From NCBI GenBank assembly GCA_030671905.1, contig DAOVHK010000020.1:1-16646 (forward strand): a stretch of 16,646 nucleotides of DNA, read 5' to 3'. The notes below the pieces were generated by a model. It was given only the letters and a program-made list of their open reading frames with translations, had not been told where the DNA came from and searched no databases. This document shows, one piece after another, positions 9,001-13,301 of the stretch. The stretch is from Clostridia bacterium. Lineage in GTDB: Bacteria > UBA6262 > WVXT01. A program made the translations under genes and the position numbers. How positions within the stretch are numbered: the stretch's first letter is position 1; every line of letters begins with the position of its first letter.

Positions 9001-11304
9001 AAGATTTATCGGGATGAGGCTCCCTATGAAGGAACATTCAATCCCGCCAATGATAGTCTTATCACCACTGGGGTGAATACCTTTATTGATACATTAGCTG
9101 ATATTACTCTCCTTCAGTCTGAGATTATCGACACCACACCCAGGTCATACTTTGTAGTTCTCGATATTTATCAACTTGCTGAGGTGGGCAAGTCCGTTGG
9201 TATTACTATCTCCTCCTCGACTTACTTTACAGTTCAGGGTGTGGACATAGTAAAGCCGGTAAGTTTTGTTACCACAAATCTCATAGTTAATGAATATGCA
9301 GATACTATTACAGTAACGCCCTTAGAATCGACCCAGACTCCCGCCCAGGTTGTGCAGGGTGCCCAGAACATGCCCATGCATAAGTTCACTCTAAAGACCA
9401 ACCAGTCAGGTGCACTGTGGACAGGAATGAAGGTGAGGAGGACGGGAACGCCGTTGAGCAGAGATGTTGATGTGGAGAGGGTTAAGATATATCGTGACCT
9501 GGACAACAATGGACTGTTCAGTGCAACTTCTGATGTAGAGATATCGATTTCCACCATAACATATACTTTCACCAACCGGGCAGTAAATATCTATTTTGGC
9601 ACTCCCCAGGTAATAACCACTGCTCCCCAGATGTATTTCCTCGTTTACGATATAGCTGTGGATGCTACACTTAACGAGCAGCTAGGAGCAATGTTCGATG
9701 GTCCTGCCGGTTTCTTCTTCCCCATTCCACCAAATAACGTGGATAACCCGGTGAGTGGAGACCTTGGTCCTGGTTACTGGGATGTGACTACGCCTGTGGG
9801 TCAATTTCCTTTCGAATCCCCTAAGGTAGCAATCACAACTCTGCAGCTGAACCTAATAGCTACAGACTTAGCTCCCGGAGGAGCGAGGCAGAGAGAGAAT
9901 GACGTAATAATGCAAAGGCTTGCTCTATCAGTAAATGCCAACAGGGCAGAGTGGAATATTCTTACAGTGGAGGACATCTTTTCCACGACAACTGTACATC
10001 TCAACGTCGCTTTAATCAAGCTTTATCGTGATGCGGATGGAGATGGAGTTTTCACCTCTGGGACAGAGGTGTTAATAGGTACAGGTACTTTCAGTGGAGG
10101 AATAGCAAACCTCACCATTGATGGCGATTCTGCACCGGGGATTCAGCCTGAACTGATTATGCCCACCACAACTTACTATTTTGTGGCGCTGGATATAAGT
10201 GATACAGCAGACCCTGGAAAAAAGATTCTTTTGCAATTGACCACTGAAGACTTTATAGATGTCAAGCCAACCACTATTCAGAGAAACTACACTACTCCCA
10301 TCCAGACTTCTATTACCAGGGTGAGGGACTATCGTACTCCCACAACTCCTGTAGTGTCTGCTAATGAATGGACAAACGACGCTTCCAAGATGTCAGCAAA
10401 TTGGGAATCCCAATCTCCCTTAGGAGTTGTGGAAAGCATTTGTGCTGTGGGAACAGCGCCTGGGGCAAAGGACAAGACAAATAATCAGTGGCTCTCTGCA
10501 GGCGATAAGTATGAGACCCTGGTCTCGGGAATGAGCCTGCAACAGTACCGCCCAAAAGATTCTGCTCCGTTCTACTACTTCTCAGTTATAACTCGCAGTG
10601 TAAGTGGAGGGGTGACCCTGTTCAGCGACCCAGGGTATAGACAATTTAGAGTGGACATTACCCCACCGACTACTGTTGATGCACCAATTCCTGAAGTAGC
10701 AACTGAGGCAGAAGCCACCTCTTATAATGTGCACTGGGACTTCGCTGAAGACCCAGAGTCAGGTGTTGCGGTTTATGAGTTACAGGAGAAGGTGGACACA
10801 TACCCACTGTGGGAAACGATAAGCAGCACTATTCCAGGAGATAGCCAGAATTATGCAATAACTGGCAAAGAAAAATACCACTTCTATTACTACCGAGTCC
10901 GTGGCAAGAACGCTGCCGGAAGCTGGGGTAGTTGGTCTGATGCTTCTGCCCCTGCAGTTACCGGACTTCCTAAAGATATAATTTCGCAGGTATCAAACTT
11001 CCCGAATCCAGCCACAGGTGACTATACAACAATTGTCTATACTCTCAAATACGATGCAAAGGTCACCATAACGATTTACGACCTGCTCGGACATCTGGTC
11101 CTGGAAGAGGAGTTCAGACCAGGCAGTGAGCAAGGGTCTCAAGGACCAAATGAGTGGGCCTGGTATCTGAGAAACGAAATGGGAGATAAGGTAGCAAAGG
11201 GTGGTTATATTTGCCGGATTACGGTCAATGTTGAGGATAGCACCGCACCCAAGAGTGACGACCGCACTGTGCAAGTAATCAGGAAGATTGGCATAATCCG
11301 TTAA
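1..11304 (+). CDS. Giant Ig-like repeat surface protein/adhesin, 5' partial, with FlgD-like C-terminal domain
   Basis: The frame is open from the first base, and the first residues are already inside an Ig-like domain (TSVTAGVAEDVAVEV...), so the gene very probably starts upstream and the ATG at 4 is not its true start. About 3767 residues are visible (numbered here from that ATG). Order: one Ig-like domain; nine class-A repeats (100-1177); mixed Ig/filamin-like domains (1180-2005); eight class-B repeats (2006-3440); two Fn3-like domains (about 3443-3659); a FlgD/T9SS-type-A-like domain (3660-3766). The composition is rich in Thr, Ser, Val and Asp with few Cys and no transmembrane segment, which fits an exported cell-surface or filament protein. 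Secretion and adhesion are inferred from the architecture; no enzyme motif was seen. It ends with TAA, and no convincing U-tailed terminator follows. The operon after it has its own promoter. Confidence 0.9.
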   Translation, partial: SMSTSVTAGVAEDVAVEVLDVHENRATGYTGTIRFESNDSYATLPGDYTFTTGAGGDNGYKVFNSTVVLKTEGTWYVKAYDIVYSTITDQINVTVEPNSAKKLLVLLLGEVRDPGSDPSGTGKKTGFPALDWTAGVSTPVVVNLVDDWWNINDTASQPWVVVSTATGSGECYYEVTPSSAQLVSGTYTFTTKLKTVTTSGWRLEAYTVGATTYTANTSSLVNVNPNTSEKYLQVLLPGEEPLPGDTQNKGRKGTPDFDAVSPGDQNAVAGTSFNITVRKVDGSWNLLESDLANVDITSNDPNVSSLGSINLSFGVAVATVTLQTAASGRTITVSQAVQGYTPDTSTSFTVDSSTYTCLQVFLPGESPDPGNLTNQGRSGTPDFDSGTPGNQNAVAGTSFDITIRRVDNYWNFVVGEVADVSITSNDPYAAFLGTATLTGGTTTWSVVLKKAESGRTISVDKSGWSSDTSTSFTVDPSTHQCLQVLLPGESNDAGNESNQGRISPPSIELIAGTTFYITVKTVDKYWNPTKPPFDILVTVTSNDPTKPNLGTATVGATTGEGILDVTLYRGDTNRTITVTRTLYQTDISTTFTIKAGDTTKLLVLVPNENVAPGTSTGRTGTVEDWTAGSYYSVTVKAVDYNWNPTTATIVVDKVYTNDDYSNPVTDPITNVTLTDGTSTFMMTLVSRGTRNITAEDVEYIDNTSSDITVVPDDAVKLQVLVPGEVGVEGHPNGKFAVLPSTRTAGVAFSVTVNAVDQNWNISYSTRTIQLTTDDPNAPPISNQQLVNGTTVFMVTLITANSPWIKAEDTATTDKLIQNQSPPIPVRTNPNQRKLLVLLEGESPDPGTSTGKTGPVTNPTAGTPYTVTVRACDNYWNLNTNATPGVTVTADDPYAVLPSSANLISGTTTFMITFKVANTTWTITATDTDGQPPLWSAYVNDPVTVDPASAVKLQVLAYPEEPLPGSDPNGNGKTGTPDWYVAGSSFTVTVNAVDNYWNVVSTNPSVSVTTTDPYDNEPLSKPLDQGSNTFKIEMVTRGSWVIIAQSSGYDAGSSTVTINEGSATKLQVLLPGENAKEGKWDELPYGKEGNPDYWIAGSTFNVTINAVDDYWNRVSTSPYVTVTTPADPNDDESNYSDYLNSQGTMAPRIKIVTAGVNTVKAEAFGLITSTSSTTIDPAEAAYFKVEVSPLSGDAGDLKDITITAYDKWASWDPILRTGQGNIADGGTVPGNAYQGTITFSCNDPYPAGLPSDFTFTPLDAGTTTLYDQVILYTAGDWWVEATDISDSSIYGRQENISVSPAEAYIFVVNPQTNQDVPAGSSQEITAYLSDFYGNATPEANKPCDLTITDVVGDPGFLTITSTTTDANGEIGPIDYVVSTTAGHEATITVTTPTVSGTGKSAVITTVGGNPNYLVFIGTPPATLVAGTETSQPFAVQRYDQYDNITNLTKTTVYIKSSSDGADKSFRCPPGDPLISSEPGVDGEIDIYSGDNTADFYYFDTKASWDEITLDTFTITVSLNTNFGDSDDDNTPIRVDPRAVVNKLAFTSSPQTFTAGVPSALMTIQTQDLYSNPKKVDGDKQINLYSVSVGTNSFSVDDSTWTSISYVTISTNTYEQSFYYKDTKSGIQTLEVDEDDSHGHSWLPGFQDQTVLPNEISKLVFTTPAYEPSGPLVAGATSWTMTVEMQDEFSNPSRLLSVGDPLSLDTRLLLSAEPSGEYDFSISSITWSSTTEAWIVVGSTSTSFYYKHFKAGISTITVESANYAWTDAQQNENVVGGEVGKIVFISPEPKFIAGTWSSTMTIQTQDIYGNVAPVSTTTVISLQSNSPKWKDFSWDRVLGGKNSVTIDTAEMEADFYYKDEFAGDTTIVTAQVIVSTEITGTTTVTVTPAQAAAFSVTHDGAASVNVLEIISVQALDEFANDATGPPNDNPPYNQPEFQATYYTGTATFTVTGYAKVEEPASATYTFTEADHGFTTFKISDDYVENVQLTARDVSYPTIDGTSQDLSINGIKVTPFDWAPTNVFQGEGTLPDKESVAMLMMKIQANPGAPSEADEATWTNLKIYRIDYGADSAQDGDVPEVMLWKDGNGDGEFDAPLPPDNFGDSDDILLAVGSFAGETGILNLNLSPAQILDTTLRHYFLVVNVSTTAVPGRKFGIEIKSPGDFTLGFREVEIGKDNFAIQTSSSTIQSAPAEMQVTPYNMVYSTQTYQQGHKDLAMLKVTLATDKFTANWTKIKVTRKGTGGLDSDVEEIKIYRDVGDPGFQPGVDTVISSGINKFDAAQVLINIDSDIVAVGDQPELVTATPQDYFIVFSIHDSATVEPPATIGAGCGVGSFWVESPATVNQNPFESGKPTITATEDDLIVQGGASGGSVNVAPAQLVQGTTNQAMLHFKLSADYHTVLWNELRVDLIGAGTYTDVDRVKLFKYNSGAVDGMGYPIIDFDGPDNDLMTMVDNDYQLGWSIFTSTTTLISISNPVTGYLYEEITDTPQDYLVTLDVDVLAQAPLTDALGLSVSSSTYFSVLGADIVSPTGFPRFSGTASTVKYADIITVVSESLAPATAMQGSGDPDPEDPVDPPAPILQLDLSCDQSDSIWTNIRIERTGTAEDSEVTSVTVWKDNPYQGDIGNFDIVNDILISDNDEVFISKTANILLTDPQIIITATQRYFIAYGIKDAAVPGGTLGAKIEEASWITVEDINETVEFTVLPATSTLLQIYPKPRTLTVNGFDIAETSTTLSSVISSTYTVIPVDSTLSFLSSGHIKIDNEIIKYTGWTDTTFEGVTRGASGSQATSHLAGATVEKYFFQNDKDVWMASLDMISNSPFPVGVGWDGLRLILTGTGLYTDITEVKVWRDNNNNQIKDGMDVLVTTATFTGTDVSIQFPATQYVYDYTQYYFLTYSISGSAIPNAEAGLKIDGANDIYQISPHSMEGTFPIQSTEIEIHPTRDELITSFTDISGAAVPLIQGDNNVGMLKMILSSNENTVIWNKLRVERTGTGTDSDVSTIKIYRDEAPYEGTFNPANDSLITTGVNTFIDTLADITLLQSEIIDTTPRSYFVVLDIYQLAEVGKSVGITISSSTYFTVQGVDIVKPVSFVTTNLIVNEYADTITVTPLESTQTPAQVVQGAQNMPMHKFTLKTNQSGALWTGMKVRRTGTPLSRDVDVERVKIYRDLDNNGLFSATSDVEISISTITYTFTNRAVNIYFGTPQVITTAPQMYFLVYDIAVDATLNEQLGAMFDGPAGFFFPIPPNNVDNPVSGDLGPGYWDVTTPVGQFPFESPKVAITTLQLNLIATDLAPGGARQRENDVIMQRLALSVNANRAEWNILTVEDIFSTTTVHLNVALIKLYRDADGDGVFTSGTEVLIGTGTFSGGIANLTIDGDSAPGIQPELIMPTTTYYFVALDISDTADPGKKILLQLTTEDFIDVKPTTIQRNYTTPIQTSITRVRDYRTPTTPVVSANEWTNDASKMSANWESQSPLGVVESICAVGTAPGAKDKTNNQWLSAGDKYETLVSGMSLQQYRPKDSAPFYYFSVITRSVSGGVTLFSDPGYRQFRVDITPPTTVDAPIPEVATEAEATSYNVHWDFAEDPESGVAVYELQEKVDTYPLWETISSTIPGDSQNYAITGKEKYHFYYYRVRGKNAAGSWGSWSDASAPAVTGLPKDIISQVSNFPNPATGDYTTIVYTLKYDAKVTITIYDLLGHLVLEEEFRPGSEQGSQGPNEWAWYLRNEMGDKVAKGGYICRITVNVEDSTAPKSDDRTVQVIRKIGIIR
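301..3537 (+). repeat. Class-A repeats: nine Ig-like units of about 113-129 aa inside the giant protein
   Basis: Each unit opens with a K-L-x-V-L-x-P/x-G-E motif, then a Gly/Pro/Thr-rich turn, A-G-T-x-F-x-V-T-V, V-D-x-x-W-N, and a T-x-x-D-P segment before a closing beta hairpin. The opening Leu (or equivalent) falls near residues 102, 231, 357, 481, 600, 716, 833, 951 and 1064. The units are clearly related in protein but well diverged in DNA, so the expansion is old. The V-D-x-Y-W-N core recurs almost without exception and is the best anchor for an alignment. This is a beta-sandwich stalk by inference; I do not recognise a named family with certainty. Confidence 0.85.
3538..6018 (+). other. 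Mixed Ig/filamin-like domain block of the giant protein
   Basis: Residues about 1180-2005 hold roughly seven domains. They start near residues 1180 (AAYFKVEV), 1301 (AYIFVVNP), 1409 (NYLVFIGT), 1540 (KLAFTSSP), 1657 (KLVFTTPA), 1778 (KIVFISPE) and 1890 (AAFSVTHD). Several share an A-G-x(8-12)-T-x-Q-x-x-D-x-x-x-N core followed by F-Y-Y-K-D/H at the C-terminal side, as in the Ig-like repeats of large bacterial surface proteins. The domains at 1180 and 1890 resemble the first domain in the window (Y-x-G-T-x-x-F followed by Y-T-F-T), so that domain type recurs. Function is presumably structural. Confidence 0.7.
6019..10320 (+). repeat. Class-B repeats: eight units of about 160-230 aa with W-T-x-L-x-V-x-R and Y-R-D motifs
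   Basis: Each unit has Q-G then a hydrophobic M-L-x-x-x-L strand, W-x-x-L/I-x-V-x-R-x-G-T-G, D-S-D-V-x-x-I-K-I-Y-R-D, later I/L-x-x-x-x-Q-x-I, and Y-F-x-V/L-x-x-D/S-I. The M-L-x-x-x-L strands lie near residues 2034, 2214, 2385, 2576, 2807, 2966, 3125 and 3303. After the Y/W-R/K-D motif several units carry acidic loops resembling EF-hand/dockerin calcium sites: D-G-N-G-D-G-E-F-D (2082-2090), D-N-N-N-N-Q-I-K-D (2848-2856), D-L-D-N-N-G-L-F (3165-3172), D-A-D-G-D-G-V-F (3343-3350). Calcium binding is inferred. The long spacing before the fifth unit is explained by an inserted module. Confidence 0.8.
8182..8391 (+). other. Inserted phage-fibre-type module inside class-B repeat region
   Basis: Residues 2727-2796 interrupt the class-B pattern with S-S-T-Y-T-V-I-P-V-D-S-T, G-H-I-K-I-D-N-E-I-I-K-Y-T, F-E-G-V-T-R-G, and A-T-S-H-L-A-G-A-T-V. 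This succession (IPVDST, then G.I.I..E.I.YTG, then GVTRG, then HxAGATV) is a small beta module I know from phage tail/structural proteins and assorted bacterial extracellular proteins. Its presence between class-B units 4 and 5 adds about 70 residues and explains the 231-residue spacing there. Origin by module shuffling is an inference. Confidence 0.6.
10981..11301 (+). other. FlgD-like / T9SS type-A-like C-terminal domain of the giant protein
   Basis: Residues 3660-3766 start with V-S-N-F-P-N-P-A-T-G, continue with T-I-V-Y-T-L then V-T-I-T-I-Y-D-L-L-G-H-L-V, then W-A-W-Y-L-R-N-E-M-G-D-K-V-A-K-G-G-Y-I-C-R-I-T-V. This is the typical FlgD Ig-like fold that also resembles type IX secretion sorting domains. 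In many candidate-phylum proteins this domain ends long extracellular chains. A basic tail (V-I-R-K-I-G-I-I-R) closes the protein. Whether it is a cleaved sorting signal cannot be decided from this window, since no T9SS core component other than a PorV-like barrel is visible. Confidence 0.75.
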
Positions 11305-11311
11305 CGCCTTA

Positions 11312-11397
11312 TTTAGTAGTGTAGGGCTTTATGCCCGTAATGGTTTTAGTAGTGGAGTCCTCCTGAAAGGGAGGAATAACCCCCGATTTTATCGGGG
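11312..11397 (+). repeat. Intergenic hairpin cluster with two direct repeats
   Basis: Two 13-nt direct repeats, TTTAGTAGTGTAG (11312-11324) and TTTAGTAGTGGAG (11345-11357), differ at one base and lie 33 nt apart. Each is followed at once by an inverted repeat: GGGC/GCCC (11324-11336) and TCCTCC/GGAGGA (11358-11375). A third hairpin, CCCCGAT-TTT-ATCGGGG, lies at 11381-11397. None has a downstream U tract on the + strand, so these are not classical intrinsic terminators, although they could stop or stabilise the upstream mRNA. They may belong to a dispersed short palindromic repeat family; that is an inference. Confidence 0.55.
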
Positions 11398-11407
11398 CAA
11401 AAAGTGG

Positions 11408-11436
11408 TTGACAAACAGGTAATTTTGTGGTAATAT
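11408..11436 (+). promoter_or_regulatory. Sigma70-type promoter for the riboswitch-controlled operon
   Basis: TTGACA at 11408-11413 and TAATAT at 11431-11436 are separated by exactly 17 bp, a near-perfect housekeeping promoter. Transcription would start around 11443, about 14 nt before the riboswitch aptamer. The position directly upstream of a riboswitch supports the call. No flagellar sigma28-like element was seen, so control seems to rest on the RNA leader. Confidence 0.8.
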
Positions 11437-11456
11437 TAGATTGAAAACTAAATACT

Positions 11457-11545
11457 AGTCCGATAAGGGCAAACTCCGAGTAATCGGAGGACGCAAAGCC
11501 ACGGGGCCGATTTGGCTAGCCGGGTTGCCGAAGATTAGAAGGACT
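11457..11545 (+). ncRNA. Cyclic-di-GMP-I riboswitch aptamer (GEMM-I)
   Basis: The conserved core blocks are all present in order: AAGGGCAAAC (11465-11474), a stem CTCCGA-GTAA-TCGGAG with a GNRA tetraloop (11474-11489), GGACGCAAAGCCACGG (11489-11504), a short stem GGCC/GGCT (11505-11517), and GCCGGGTTGCCGA (11519-11531). AGTCC (11457-11461) pairs with GGACT (11541-11545) as the closing helix. By my alignment to the Vibrio Vc2 aptamer, the position equivalent to G20 is G (11468), not the A seen in the cAMP-GMP-sensing GEMM-Ib variant, and the C92 equivalent is C11528. This favours c-di-GMP as ligand. The aptamer lies between a promoter and a terminator and controls the three-gene operon that follows. 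Confidence 0.9.
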
Positions 11546-11565
11546 GAGGAAAAACTTTTTCCTCA
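11545..11565 (+). other. Perfect 10-bp inverted repeat next to aptamer helix
   Basis: TGAGGAAAAA-C-TTTTTCCTCA forms a 10-bp palindrome around one central base. It abuts and shares one base with the 3' strand of the closing aptamer helix. It may be a pausing hairpin or part of the expression platform; the A/U-rich top would open to a larger loop in RNA. Confidence 0.5.
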
Positions 11566-11579
11566 GGTCGGTAGCTGTT

Positions 11580-11621
11580 AGCCGAATTATCCGGTTTGGT
11601 GGATAATTCGGCTTTCTTTTT
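11580..11621 (+). terminator. Riboswitch intrinsic terminator
   Basis: AGCCGAATTATCC (11580-11592) pairs perfectly over 13 bp with GGATAATTCGGCT (11601-11613) around an 8-nt loop, followed by TTCTTTTT (11614-11621). It lies 35 nt after the aptamer and before the start codon of the next gene, so it is the likely expression platform. Its 5' strand (TAGCCGAATT, 11579-11588) can alternatively pair with GATTTGGCTA (11509-11518) inside the aptamer, giving a plausible antiterminator of about 10 bp including two or three G-U pairs. If so, ligand binding favours termination. Confidence 0.9.
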
Positions 11622-11638
11622 GAGGCAACCCTGCGGCT

Positions 11639-11655
11639 GAGCTTTACAGGAGCTC
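11639..11655 (+). promoter_or_regulatory. Shine-Dalgarno site within a small hairpin
   Basis: AGGAG (11648-11652) lies 7 nt before the ATG at 11660 and fixes that start. GAGCT (11639-11643) can pair with AGCTC (11651-11655), placing part of the ribosome site in the loop and part in the 3' strand of a weak 5-bp stem. This could tune translation, but the stem is short. Confidence 0.5.
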
Positions 11656-11659
11656 GCCA

Positions 11660-13282
11660 ATGGGTGGACAGGGAAAGAAATATAATTTAATATTTGCAAT
11701 AATTACTTTTAGCGTACTGCTCTATAGTATGCCGCAAGTAGCCTGGTGTAAAGCTTCCGGTGGTCAGCCTGGCGCTTTCCTTTCCTGGGGTGCAGGCGCT
11801 CGCTCACTGGGAATGGGTAAAGCGTTCGTCTCTATTGCCGACGATGCTTCGGCCACTTACTGGAATCCAGCGGGATTGGCACAGATAGATAGGAAAGAGA
11901 TTACTGCTTTACATGCCATTCTCTGGGCGGACACAATGTACGATTTCATCAGTTATGTCCACCCGATTACAGGTATAGGGACAGTGGGAGGGAGTATTAC
12001 CCGGCTCTATTCGGGAAAGTTTGATGGTCGAGATGAGAACAATATTCCCACCCATGAATTCTCAGATTCTCAAACAGCTTTGGGAGCGAGCTATGGGAAA
12101 CAGGTTGTGGATGTTCTTGCCCTGGGTGCCAGTATTAAGTACGTGACCCACAATTTAGATGACCATAAGAACGGGAATTTTACCATTGATATAGGGGGAA
12201 TGTATAAATCGCCAATGGTTGAGCATCTGCAGGTGGGTCTCAATCTACGGAATCTGATAGGCATGAGAACAGGAGCACCTACAGAAGATAAACTGCCCCT
12301 GACCTTAAGGTTTGGCTTTAACTATAAGTTATTGAGGGATAAGTTGGCCCTGGTTGTAGATTTAGAGAAAAGCAAAGCTCCTCTCAGTTACCATTTCGGT
12401 GCAGAGTACTGGGCTTTCCAGTATTTAGCTGTCAGGTTGGGGATGGACCCTGAGGAGTTTACTCTTGGTTTTGGAATCAGGTACAGAGATTATGGGCTTG
12501 ACTATGCCTTTGCCACCCATGACCTGGGGGGTTCTCATCGACTTTCAGCAAGCTGGAAATTTGGCCCGTCAATCACTGCTGCCAGCGAAACTATGGCATT
12601 GGAACATTATAAAGAAGCAGTAGCTGCCTATGAGAGAGGACTTTACCAGAGAGCAGTGGAGAAGCTAATTAGGGCCCTTTCCCTTGACCCCAAAAATATA
12701 GAAGCCAAGAGTAAACTGGTGAAATTGGAAAGGGTGGCCAAGATAATACCTAGAGAGGTAAAGGAAACTAAACGCGCCAAATTGATTAAGCAGGCCGTTC
12801 TCTCCTACTTAGATGGAGACATAAAGCTTACGTTAAATGCTCTTCGCTATCTCTTATCTGTAGAACCTGAAGATAGAGAAGTGGATAGGCTCTTAAAAAC
12901 AATTGCCAGAGTAGAGAAAGTGGATTTGGTAGAAGAGATAACTCCGGGAATGAGCTTAGTCGACCAGAAGTTGTATAACGCTCTTAACTATTTCTATGAA
13001 GGCAAGTATGATATGACTATCAGGGAGGCGCATGATGTCCTGAAGCTTGAGCCGAACAATGCTTTGGCCTATAAGCGTATAGGTTCGGCGTTCTTCGCCA
13101 TGGGACAGAGAGAGAAGGCTAAACAGGCTTGGAACAGGTCTTTACAGATGAATCCTGCTGATAAGACTTTAAGAGATTTCCTTGATAGATGGGAAGAGAG
13201 AGGATACCCTGAAGATAGGGAACTGGAGTATTTAGAGGAACTGGAAAAGAGAGAATGGGAATTCCCTGGAGAGAAGAAATAA
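11660..13282 (+). CDS. PorV/PorQ (UPF0164)-like outer-membrane beta-barrel with C-terminal TPR domain
   Basis: The 540-residue protein begins with a signal peptide (hydrophobic stretch 9-23, likely cleavage after C-K-A near 32). The family signature follows: G-A-R-S-L-G-M-G-K-A-F-V-S-I-A (46-60), then D-D-A-S-A-T-Y-W-N-P-A-G-L-A (61-74), shared by PorV/PorQ and FadL-like barrels. Alternating beta strands run to about 304 (H-R-L-S-A-S-W-K-F-G), the size of a complete barrel. Residues about 309-515 form a helical TPR region, clearest at 309-350 (A-L-E-H-Y-K-E-A...L-D-P-K-N) and 435-505 (E-G-K-Y-D...L-E-P-N-N, then N-P-A-D). The TPRs should lie in the periplasm. PorV in type IX secretion is a shuttle for CTD-bearing substrates, so a link with the giant FlgD-domain protein upstream is possible but unproven. 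First gene of the riboswitch operon; the next start is 19 nt downstream. Confidence 0.8.
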   Translation: MGGQGKKYNLIFAIITFSVLLYSMPQVAWCKASGGQPGAFLSWGAGARSLGMGKAFVSIADDASATYWNPAGLAQIDRKEITALHAILWADTMYDFISYVHPITGIGTVGGSITRLYSGKFDGRDENNIPTHEFSDSQTALGASYGKQVVDVLALGASIKYVTHNLDDHKNGNFTIDIGGMYKSPMVEHLQVGLNLRNLIGMRTGAPTEDKLPLTLRFGFNYKLLRDKLALVVDLEKSKAPLSYHFGAEYWAFQYLAVRLGMDPEEFTLGFGIRYRDYGLDYAFATHDLGGSHRLSASWKFGPSITAASETMALEHYKEAVAAYERGLYQRAVEKLIRALSLDPKNIEAKSKLVKLERVAKIIPREVKETKRAKLIKQAVLSYLDGDIKLTLNALRYLLSVEPEDREVDRLLKTIARVEKVDLVEEITPGMSLVDQKLYNALNYFYEGKYDMTIREAHDVLKLEPNNALAYKRIGSAFFAMGQREKAKQAWNRSLQMNPADKTLRDFLDRWEERGYPEDRELEYLEELEKREWEFPGEKK

Positions 13283-13301
13283 AAAATAGAGGAGATTTAA
13301 G

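Noticed and set aside
10981..11301. True FlgD (flagellar hook cap) because of the FlgD-like fold and the FliF/FliG match nearby
   Set aside because: The FlgD-like Ig domain is a common C-terminal module of large secreted proteins in many phyla; here it ends a chain of more than 3,760 residues and lacks the FlgD N-terminal region.
11381..11397. CCCCGAT/ATCGGGG hairpin as the intrinsic terminator of the giant gene
   Set aside because: It is followed by CAAAAAG, not a U tract, on the transcribed strand. A U tract exists only for the opposite direction, where no gene is seen.
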